Source of the DNA: Viridothelium virens
Taxonomy: Eukaryota; Ascomycota; Dothideomycetes; Trypetheliales; Trypetheliaceae
Assembly: GCA_010094025.1 (NCBI GenBank)
Contig: ML991825.1
Location: 124,001 to 188,000 of the forward strand
Direction: 5' to 3'
Length of the DNA stretch: 64,000 nt
Of this stretch, positions 45,671 to 57,600 are shown one piece after another (positions within the stretch are counted from its first letter, which is position 1; every line of letters begins with the position of its first letter). The position numbers and the translations under genes are program-made. The notes under the pieces are model-generated. The model had not been told where the DNA came from, made no database searches, and worked only from the letters and a program-made list of their open reading frames with translations.

Positions 45671-48600
45671 CTAGTGCTCACACAAAATTGTTCGCAGTCG
45701 AAGTAAAAACTCTCGCACTGTCCCCTCGTCAATAAGTTTCCTGTTGCCTTCAAATTCTAGCTCCAGCTTCCCACTTCGCGGTGTAGCGTAAATCTCTGGG
45801 CGATTGCGCGGAAGTAGGTCTCTTTCATAGACGGATACATTGCTCTGCCATCCCGCAAACGTGAACTCTGTATCCTCTTCTTGCTGATAAGCAGTACGCC
45901 ACCCAAAGTCTTGCACTTCCTTCGGCCACTCAGTGCAACTTTTGATGATTTCAACCATTCCCATGGCTTCATGAACCGAGTCTTGTATAAACTGGGGCTG
46001 TAACTGCATTGCGATGTCACTCATCGAATCACCCGCTTCTATGCGCAGTCTGACAGGGACTTCCGTTAGACAAGGGCCGACGACTTTTTGAAGCCGGGTT
46101 GGAAGCATTGAACGGCCCGTAACCAAGCGACCAAATACTACCTCATCTCGTTGAAATTGTTGCGACAGGGCCAGAGCACAAGCAGCATGGAAAACTGTCG
46201 CAGGAGAGACTCCATCGAACCATCGTACACTGGGCATTTCAATGGTTTCCTTCATTGTCAAGCGATCTCCTGTGTTATAAGCTTGACCTGTCGGGTCGCC
46301 GGTACTCGACTCCGGAAATGGGCAGCCGTTCAGCCTTGAAGCCCAATACTGCATGCTGTCATTTTTCTTGGTCTCATTGAAAGCGATCACCTCACCAAAA
46401 GCAGGTGGTATTGGTAGACTCTCTTCACTGTAAATAGACGACAAACTTTTTAGGACGAGTCCAAAGCTGAACCCATCAAATTGAGCGTGAGATAGCCTGA
46501 AAATGAGCCTGTGCTTTCCGGAGTGATGCTTGATAGCCATGAAACGAATGAATGAATGGCCCAATTTTCGATCCCTTTTGAGATCTTCCTCGCAGATAGT
46601 ATTCGTGAAGGAGGACGCGGTTCCGTCATCGACTTCGAAAAGGTCAAAGGTCGGCTTAAAATCCGCTATCAGTACTTGCAAAAAGCCGTAATCTGCTGGT
46701 ATGAAGACTGTATGAAGGATGTCGAAGTATTTCACTAGTTCTTCACATGCCCGCTTAAGCCTCGCGAAGTCTATATCGCTAGACAGGTCAAGGATCCAGT
46801 GCGGAAATCTGTTAGGCGGATCTTGTAGCGCATCTAGGATCGCGCGTTCCTGGAAATCCGTCGTCGGAAAAACATTCTTGATACTTCCCACGTCTTGATC
46901 AAGAAAAGGTTGCACAGATTCCTGCAGAAATATTTCTACATCACTCACTTTGAGTAACGAGAAAGGCGGCAATGCCTGTGAAGACTCCTTCTCTCCAGTG
47001 ACTTCCGTCACTAGCTGTGCCAACTGAGAGAGACGAGGCGCTTTGAAGATATCAGCGACGGTTAGCAATAGCTGTTGGTCCCGTGCGGCTGCCACCAAAC
47101 GCATAGCTGCAATAGACTCTCCTCCAATCCTCAGAAAGCTACTATCAGCACTAATGCTCGAAGCCTCGATCCCGAGGACCGCGGACCACAAGATTTGTAA
47201 CCGCTTCTCCATCATCGTGGATGGTGCGCGGCGCTCTTTACCTCGTGGTTGCAGTTCAGCAAGACGCTCCAGTGTCTTTGAACCTCCCAACTCTCGCAAG
47301 GCTCGTCTGTCTGTTTTGTTGGTCGTCGTCATAGGAATTTTATCAATAGGAATGTATGCGCCTGGGACCATATACTGCGGTAAATGCTCCGAGAGGCTCT
47401 CCTCAAGGTCCTCCACAAGTCGCCCAAGCCTGGACCGGATATCTGAATTTGACCGATTTCCATTTCTCGCGAGACTTAAGAACACGGCAAGGATAGGGTG
47501 CTCGCTATTTTGTGGCATGATAATCTCTGCAGCCACGCCATCGCAATAGCTGGACTCCCTCAGACTTGCTCGGACATGGTGTTCAACTTCTTCCAATTCT
47601 ATTCGCTGCCCTCGTAGCTTGATCAATGTGTCTTTGCGGCCGATGAATTGCAAGGACCCGTCTGTGTTGTATTTCAGGAGATCCCCTGTCTTGTAAAGCC
47701 TGCCATGCCGGCCTGGATGTCCTTCCAAGCCACGGGTGAGCCATGGCGGGTCATGCATGAATGCTGCTGCTGTTTTGGCCTCGTCGTCAAAATAACCCTG
47801 ACTAACAGTTGGTCCTTCAATTAAGAGCTCTCCAATGGCGCCAATGGCAGCCAGATGATTTGGACGATCAGGCTGGACAAGCCATGTCAGAGCACCAAAT
47901 GAATGGCCAACATGGTTGTTGGGTGTCCTGGGGCCAAGAGGGACTATTGAAAGAGCTTGCGCGCATTCTGCTGGGCCATAGATCCCAATGATTGTCTCTG
48001 CTTGTGCCCAGCGTGCGACCTCGGCACTTTGGATCGGCTCGCCTCCCATCGCCAATGTTCTAATACCCGGCATGGCAGATGGGTCCAATGACCGAGCAAC
48101 TGAGGGTGTGAAGTACACGTAATCGGCGTTCATACGGTTGAGGGAACTAGGAATGTCATTTTTGCGCTCCCATTCCGATGGTATGCAAAGGCATCCGCCG
48201 CATATCAAAGTATTTAAGGTGTTGGACCAGGAAACGTCAAAATTGTATGAGACGAAGTCGAAAACGCGAGTTCCCCGTTTGACATGTAGGGCTTTTGCCT
48301 GATGCATTGCTGCGGATGAGAAGTTTTCATGCGTCGTTACAACACCCTTAGGAGTGCCCGTCGATCCAGAGGTGAAGACGATATACAAGATATCTAATGG
48401 CGAAACTTTGGGTAACTGAATCTTGATCGGGCTTTGGCAAGGTTGCAACGGGAGAGTTGTCTTATCGGCCACGACGACATAGGAATTGGATATCCGTGTT
48501 GCTAGTGTTTCGTTGGCGACAGAAGAGATAATTAGCCTTGGATTGACTTGTTTGACTATAGAACGTAGGCGTGCTTCTGGCTGGGTTGAGTCCATTGCTA

Positions 48601-51600
48601 GACAAGCCGCACCCGATTTCATTGTTGCTAATGCAGCTACTGGCATCCACAGTGACTTTTCGAAGCACAAGGGGATAACAGTCCCGGGGCCGGCACCAAG
48701 AGTAGCCAGTTGAGAAGCTAAGCGGTCAGAAAGATCATCCAGTTCTGCATATGATAGATTTCCGTCCCACGAGCATATGGCTGGCGCCTGAGGTTGTTGC
48801 AATACGGTGTCCCTGATCGAATCGTGCACGCATGCTTGGTTAGGTCTCGGAACAGAAGAATTCCAGCCCCAAAGTTCTGTAATGTCCTGCGTGCTAACCG
48901 TCTCAATGTCTTCAACCAAGTGAGTCGAAGACGTACATACTTGACGGAGAACTTGTTCAAACTGGGAGGCAATGCGTTCCATTTGCACTACATCAACAAC
49001 CTTCGAATCAAAGCTTATCTCTATTGATAGATCACTTGTATGTCTGAGCTGGCACATTATCATTACAGCGTGGGGATTGAAGGTATCGAGTCCATCGGTG
49101 GAAACTTTTAGTTCGGAATGGGTCCGGAATGGTCCACCGCTGTGATTCACGTGCGCACCATCTCCGGCTGGCTGAACGACAAGAAGAGTATTGAAATGAC
49201 CGCTTGTTTTGGTATTCGTATCGGTGCGGCAAGCATCAAGCAATACCGTGTGCTCATAAGGGATCATGTCAATGGACTGTTTCTGTAAGTTCTCCAGAAG
49301 GTCGTTGACGGTCATTTTTGGGTTGAACTTTACTCGCACGGGAAGTGCACTTATGAGAGGCGCGATCATGCGCTCAATGCCCGCTATTGGCGCCTGCCGT
49401 CCCGTTACCAGCGCCCCGAAGACTAAATCTTTGGAATCGGTATAGCATGCGGACAAGATCGACCAAGCTGTTCTTATTACGGTTGACGCTGTGACGTCTC
49501 GATCGGGCCATCGCATATCATTTATATTGCGCTTCACCGTACTGTCGGCCTTTGGTTGATAATCCTGATAAGGTAGCATCGGAAAAGGAACAGCCTCAGA
49601 GTCTGAGAATTGATGGCGCCAGAACTCTCTGGCATTTTCCTTATCAGTTCTTACGGTGTGCTTCAAAAAGGCCTGGAAAGGTGCCACGGGGTATTTATTG
49701 ATCTCGCCCATGTAGGAATTCGAGACTTCTTCAAGAAGCAAATCTAAAGAATGCCCATCATATATTGCGTGATGTTGAGTAAGAACACAGTAGCGTCGTC
49801 CAGTTTCTGATTGTTCAACAATCGCTAGTCGAGTAAGACGGGAGGAGAGACCCATTGGTCTTCTTTGATCGTATTCGAGATACGCCTGCAGGCTTGGGCT
49901 GGTTTGCCATTCTAATTGTTCGCCCAGCTGTACCTGTATCAACCCTTCGATGGGAATATCAACTATCCTAGAGCGAAGAATCGGCGCAGTCGATCGGCTG
50001 ACGTCTTCCCATGCTTGCTTCAGGCGATCAATGTCGAGATCGTCTCGTAGCTCCAAGAGAAGTCTTGCAATATAATCCCCAGGCCGTTTCGCTGTCACTG
50101 AAAGAAGTGATTTTTGGACATCAGTACAAGGGAATGCGTCTTCAATGTCTGATGCCTGTGTACCGCATAGCCTAGATATATGTGCAATACTCTTGTCCTT
50201 CATATTTGCCATCCGTAATAACGAGAACGGCTCCACCGTTTCTTCCTCCACCAAAGTGTCGGAGGGTCGAGATCGGGATGTGATTGCTTTTGCCATTTCG
50301 GAAAGTCGCGGCGAACGCAGAATATGTTGAACTGTTAGGTCAATACTTTGACTACGAGCTAGAGCAGCTAACCGCATGGCAGCGATGGAATCACCACCCA
50401 AGCGTAGAAAACCGCTGTTGGCGCCGATGGTTTCGATAGGAAGACCTAGCACTACTGCCCATAACTGTCGCAGGCAGTGTTCTGCATCTGTGGACACTGG
50501 CACCTCTGCCGCAGCTTCAGTTGCACCAGCCAGTTGTTCAATTGTCAGATCTGCGCCTATTTGCCGTAGGTGTCTTCTGTCGATTTTTCCACTCGCGGTT
50601 AATGGGACAGCTTCAATCGGTATATAAGCACTCGGCACCATGGATAAAGGAAGTCTTTCTGGCAAGGCAATTTGAAGATGGTTCACAAGCTCGTCCAACT
50701 GAGTAGTCGACTGTGACTCATGCTGTATAAAGACAACAAGGGTATCCTTCTCCGTCGCTTTTGGGACAACAATGTCGGCGATCATAGTTGGCACTGAGTG
50801 CGTACGTCCTAGGCATTGTTGAACATGGTGCTCTACTTCGGAAAGTTCGACCCTCTGCCCTCGAAGCTTGGTCTGTCTGTCTTTTCTTCCGAGGAAGAGC
50901 AATGTGCCATCGGCCGGATTGTATTTTACGAGGTCGCCCGTCCTGTACACACGGCCGCCCCTTCCAGGAAGTGCACCATCAGGAGAACCTTCCATCAGCC
51001 AGGTTGGGTTCTCTAGGAAAGCTGACTCTGTCTTTTCTTCGTCATGTAGATACCCTGCACCCACAAGCGGTCCCTCTAAACAAAGCTCTCCGATGGTACC
51101 TATAGGGCATAATCGCGTATTTGACAGTGGGTCTATTACCCAAGTTAAGACTCCTACTCCAGTGCCTATGGACAGCTGACGGGGTAATGTGCTTGGAACG
51201 CTCCAATACGTCGCCATTGCGGAGCACTCCGTTGGCCCGTATACTACAGCGACATTGGCAGATGAGACCCAGGGAGCAAGGTCATCTGTTTTCACTTCTT
51301 CACCACCAAGGTAGACACTCTGAAGCGTTGGTATTCTGGTAGGGTCAATGAGTCGCGCAGTAGCGGGCGTCAGAAAAATGCTGGTGGTCCGAAATCTTCG
51401 AATGCTGTCAGTTAAGTTATTTTTCCGCTCTTCTTCACTGGGAATGCACAAGGTCCCGCCGGCACAAAGAACATGTAAAGCACTCCAGTGGGCTGCATCA
51501 AACGCGTAAGATGAGAAGTCGTACATGCGCGAACTTCTATCCAATTGGAGAACGTCGCGCTGATGTGATACGGCACTGCTGAAGTTCCGATGTTGTAACA

Positions 51601-54600
51601 AGCAGCCCTTAGGGGATCCTGTGCTTCCAGAAGTGAAAATAGCGAACAAGAGATCGGCAGATCCGACATTGGGTAGGGGGTCTTCACGCTTGTCAGTAAC
51701 TGCAGCGTTGCAACTACGCAAGAGGTCCGTCTCTGCACCTAACAGCAAGACATTTGCGACCAGTCTTGAGGACAATCGTTTATTGGAGGGAGAAGATAGG
51801 ATAATTCGGGGCTCGACTTGGTCCAATGTGGCCTCAAGACGGGATATCGGAAGAGTCGGATCCAGAAAGAGCCCGGCGCCACCAGCTTTCATTACGCTCA
51901 GAAAAGCGACAGGCATCCAGAGTGATTTTTCGAAACATAACGGAACGATCATGTTCCGATCAACACCATATCCGATCAACCGATGAGCAATGGCACTTGA
52001 AAGTTCATCTAGTTGGCTGTAAGTGAGTTCACCATCCCAGGCAGAGATCGCCACTGCATCGGGATGAGCTTGAGCAATATTGGTGATCATGTCATGCGCA
52101 CAAACTTCAATACTTTTAGGCAATCTGGCATTCCACTTCCACACTTGATCGAGGTCCTGGTGTGTCATCATGCTGACGTCGCGAAGGCATACTGTGTCAA
52201 GGTCCCGAGAACAGAGGTTCCTCAACAGCTGCTCGAAATGCTGCACCAATTTCTGTATGGTAGCTTGGCCGATCACCTTAGAGTCGAAGCTAAGCTCTAA
52301 CTTCAATTGCCCCGCTTGAACTGTGCACACAGCCAGCAGCGCATATGTGTTAAAGGCATGAAAGCGGTGTTCTTCCTTGTGGCGCTTACTTGGGCCAACC
52401 TCAGAAACAAATAATCCACTGTCCATCATGTCTGGTTGCTCCGGCTGCACGACCAACATTGTCTGGAACTGGCACGCAGTTTTCGCTTCCTCACTGCATC
52501 GACTTATCTTCGACAGCCCTGTTTGCTCGTATGATATCATCTTGGTCGCCTGGTCCTGTAGAGCTTGTAGAAACTGGACGATGTTTCTTCCATTGTCAAT
52601 ATTGACTCGGATTGGCAGAGCAGATATAGTCGGACCAGCAATTCGTTCGATCCCTACAGTGGGAGCCTTACGGCCCGAGACAATTGTTCCAAATACTGTA
52701 TCCGAGAGATTTGTGTACCGTGAACATAGTATGGCCCAGGCCCCCCGAACTACTGTTGAGGGTGTAGAGTCGTCCGTTCGCCACGTTATCCCGTCTACCA
52801 TATGAGTATAGGACGAGTCTGCTTTCGGTTTGAACGAGCTAGAGGGCAAAGCTGGGAATTGAGTTGTTTCCAAGCCATCGAACTGAGCTTTCCAAAATTC
52901 GCCTTCTGCATCCCAATGTTGACTGCTGACATATTCAATGAATGATCGGAAAGGGAAGAGGCGGAGAGGTGTTTCACCATTGTAATAACGTTCCAGCACC
53001 TCAAATATAATGGGTGTAGTAAGTCCATCGTATATCGAATGATGCAGCGTCAATGCAAAAACATGGGAGCGTTCGCCTCCAGGTCCACTTTCGGGGTCTA
53101 GGAAAAGGCCGCACCTCATGAGAGGAGACCCAAGTACCATCGGAAGCTCCTCTTGTTTGCTCAGATAATCTTCAATACTTTCAGCTTCCATCCAACATGA
53201 GATGTGTCGAATGACTGCTTGGACTAGGCCTTGAGCAGGTAGGTCAATGATGCGGGTTCGCAGGATTGGGATGACCGAAACAACTTTTTCCCAAGCCTCT
53301 TTCAGTCGTCTAACGTCCACGGTGGAAGCCAGTTTTAGCATGTTGTGACCGACATAATCGTCCTTCCGCATCCCAGTCAAGGCCAATAGGCCCTCTTGTA
53401 GCGGTGTACAAGGATATAGGTCTTCGATAGTATCCTTCTCGACGTTGCAAAGGGATGCTGCATGCTGACGTGCTTGATCGACGTTGACTTTCGGATTGAG
53501 GAGTAAGAAAGATTTAGACGACTCCTCATCTACCTCATCTTGATTCCTTAGTAATTTCGCCATATTCTTGAGTTTTGGGAATTGAAAAATATCGGCCACC
53601 TTCAGCGACAGGCCTTGCTGCCGAGCTGCGCCCACCAAACGCATGGCCTGAATTGAGTCACCCAGTCGAAGAAAGCTATCACTCGTTGAGATTTTCTCGG
53701 CGTCCACTCGAAGGATACAAGACCACAGTTCCCGTAATGTTCTCTCAGCCGTAGTCGCAGGCTCTCGTTTCCCGTCGGTCCCCTGTTGCTGCGGTTGAAA
53801 TGAAGCTCCAATCTCTCGGAGGCGGATTCGGTCCTTCTTGCCTGTCGAGGTCATCGGAATGCTGGCAACTGGTATGTAGTAGGAAGGAATAGCAAATGCA
53901 GGTAAAGACGCCTTGAGTCCCTCATTCATCCCAGCTGTCAGACTTTCGAACTCATCTTGTGACGCCGTTTCCGCCTCGGCAAAACTAATGAAAGCCACGA
54001 GACATGCGTTGTTGCCATCCTTGGGGACTATGAGTTCAGCCACCACATCAATGTTCGCTCTTCTCGAGAGGCGCCGTACATGAAACTCCACTTCCTCAGG
54101 CGCAACAAGCTGGCCTCGAACCTTGAATAATGCGTCTTTCCTCCCCAAGAAGATGAGTCTGCCACTTGAATCGTATCTGGCTAGGTCGCCGGTGCGATAA
54201 ATCTGGCCGTGCCTGCCGGGAGATCCTTCGCGTCGTCCGCACAAGAGAAAATCCGGATCTTTGCAGAAAGAGCGATTGCTTAATTCTGGATTGCCTTGAT
54301 ATTTTTCAGCGCATGCCGGCCCTTCGAGTGCGATTTCGCCTATCGCACCAAATGGAACAAGTTTGTTATGGTTTTTAGGATTGACAAGCCAGCAAAAAGT
54401 TGACGGACTGGAGTTAGATCGTCCAATCATACCGTTGTGCCACCCTTCTTCGTCAGCAGCGCAGAATGCCGCTGCAGAACATTCACACGGACCATACCAG
54501 TTGAGGATGCGACTTCTGCCTCTCCACCGGTCGACTTCCTCTTGCACGAGGTTCTCTCCACCCAAAAAAAGCGTGGACAGGCTAGGAACTTCCTGAGGGC

Positions 54601-57600
54601 TGAGAAGTTTTGCAGTTGACGGGGTAAGACATGCAAGATTGCAGTCAAAACGGTTGATGGCAGCCGTCACTCCGTCGAACCTCTCAGACTCGGACGGAAT
54701 ACACAGACAAGCGCTGTTTGCAAGTGTAGACATCGTCTCAATAGTACAGGCATCGAAGTCATGTGATGTAAACTGGAAGGTCCTTGATGATGTACTCAGC
54801 GCAGCAACTTCTTTGTGCGCGTTCATATTAGCTGCAAGAGTTCTATGAGTCCATAAAATCCTTTTCGGTTCGCCTGTGCTACCAGATGAGACCAATATCG
54901 CGGCTGGGTCATTTATAGACATTTCTGGTAGGCTCGTGCGAATGCTATCCTCAATCGGCCTTTCCATGAGCCGACTTATCGTGAAGCAACGAATGTATTT
55001 GGTCACAATCTTCGAACGCATCTCTGAGGCTACTGCGAGGTGAGGACCAACGCTGCTGAAGATGCTACTCATTCGGCGCTCTGGCATATGCACTGACTGT
55101 AATAAGCATACGCCTCCTGCTTTGAGCACCGCCAGCTGTGCAATGGGGGTCCATTTTGACTTTTCCAGGCACAAAGCGATGATCGAACCTCGCGTCACAC
55201 CCAGGCTAATCAGATTCTGACAGAAGATATCAGAAAGCTCGTCAACCTCTCGATACGAGAATTTCCCGTCCCATGCATCCACTGCTATCGATTCCGGAGT
55301 TTTCCTGGCTGCAGAGGCAACTTGGTCATGCGCACACATCTGAGGAGCCCGATAAGGCTCTGCATTCTCGCTCCAGAAAAAGCTGAGGTCAATGTCGCTG
55401 GCAGTGCAAATATCGCCAAGCTTCCTGCTCTCAGCATCTGCTATGCACATCTGATGAAGAACAGTCTCGAATTGGTGCGCTATTCGTTGAATCTGCCCAC
55501 TTTGGACAAGCCTGTTGTCAAAACTGATGTGCAGCTGCAGGCCTGAAGTCTTTAGCTCACATATCAGCATCAAAGCATACGTGTTGAAAGGATCAGTGCC
55601 TCGCGTATCAATATTCGAGGAGAAACTTCGGGCCTTGAATAGTAAGCTATCCTCTTGTAAGCTTTTGCCTTGAGCCACTGGTTGTACGACGAGTAACGTC
55701 TGGAAAAGGCCACTTCCCGGGTCTCCGATAGCACGTTGAATATTCGACAAACCGTAGTGTTCATATGACATCATGCTCACCGATTGATGCTGAATACGTT
55801 TCTGAAAATTTCTAATTGTCTCGTCCCAATCGATTGAGACGGCCACGGGCACCGTAGATATGGTAGGACCGACGCAGTCCTCGATACCTTTCATGTCTGC
55901 TTGACGCCCGCTGACAGTGGCACCGAATATAACATCGCCGGAATCTGTGTATTGAGCAGAAAGAACGGCCCAAGTGGAGCGTATGATTGTCGACGGTGTC
56001 ATCCCCGAAGACGGCCAATCTAATGATATACCGTGCGACAGATCTTCATTCGCTTGTGGATCATAAGTTGGAGAGGGAACGACTGGAAACTGCCTAAATT
56101 CCAAGTTTGGAATTTGTTGCTTCCAGAACTTTGATGCCGCTTCCGGGTCAACATTCGTTGAATACTGAATAAAATTCTGGAAAGGCGTGACATTCATGCC
56201 TCCTTGTTCGAGGTACTTCGACTCCAACTCATCCAACATCATCCTCAACAAGCTTCCGTCGTAAATGCAGTGATGAATTGTCAGGATGAACCTATTGTCG
56301 ATAATAGCAGCACGGCAAAGATCCGTACCTAGTCCCATCTCCTCGCGCTCATCCTCTTTCAAATACGCGTCTACGTTGTCGCCAGTCCGCCATGAAACAT
56401 TGACGAGAATGACCTGGAACAATCCCCGACCAGGGTAGTCAATGATTCGAGTTCTCAGGATGGTCAGTTTCTCGGTCGTAGCTCGCCATGCCTTTTCTAG
56501 CCGTTCAGGATCCACACCAGTCTGAAGCTCGAGGACACTTCGTGATACATATTGGCCCGGCCTCCTCACAGTCATTGCGAGGAGACCTTCTTGAAGAGCC
56601 GTGCAAGGATACATGTCGATAACGTGAGAATGTGGAACCTGGCAAACTTCGGCTGCATACAATCGAGCTTCAGTATGAGCAATGTTCAGGTCGAGAAGTG
56701 TGAAAGGAGGCACTCCTTGCTGGGGAGAGTTGACGTCTTGCTTAACTACTTCAGCCAATTTATCTAGTTGTGGGGTCTGGAATACTTGCGCCACGGTCAG
56801 CGAAAGCCCTTGGGCATAGGCTGACGCAACAAGACGCATCGCGCTGATTGAGTCGCCTCCTAGGCGCAGGAAGTTGTCGCCAGCATGTATAGTATCTCTC
56901 TCGATCCCGATTATTTCTGCCCAAAGGTTTTGTAATACTTTCTCCATGTAAGTGGAGGGTTTTCTCAGCTCACGACGAGATGGTTGTATCTTTGCCAGCT
57001 GGTCAAGCGTCAGCGAGCTTCCAATCTGCCGTAGGCGCTGCCTGTCAATTTTTCCGGTGTAACCTGTTGGGATTTTTAGAATCGGAATATAGAGCTTGGG
57101 AATCATGTACGGTGGTAAGACATCGGAAAGGCTTCTTTCAAGATCGTCCACCGGGAATATTCGTTTCATAAAGTGATCAAGTTCCTTTGCAGAGCCAGCT
57201 AAAACAGCAGGGGGGCTGACGAAGAGAGTTAAAACTTCATTTTCGCTTTTCTGCGGCCGGAAGATCTCTGCTACTATTGTTGTATCGGTTGTCTTCGATA
57301 AGAAGCATTGAACTTGGTGCTCAATTTCGCTCAGTTCGACTCTCTGCCCACGTAATTTTCTTTGGAAGTCATCACTACGTCCAATGAAAATTATGCTACC
57401 TTTAGAATCGTACTTCACAAGATCCCCAGTTTTATATATTGGCCTATTTCGTCCTGATATCACATCGCGACCGTGATGAAGCCAGCGTGGGAAGATGAAA
57501 GGGTTTTCCGGTGATGTCTGGCTGTCGCCACCAATATAACCATTTGCAAGAATTGGACCCTCAATGCAGAGTTCTGCAATCGTACCAATAGGGGCCAGAA

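Noticed and set aside
45380-45706. Plus-strand frame overlapping the NRPS 3' end
   Set aside because: No motif; antisense to the NRPS stop region.
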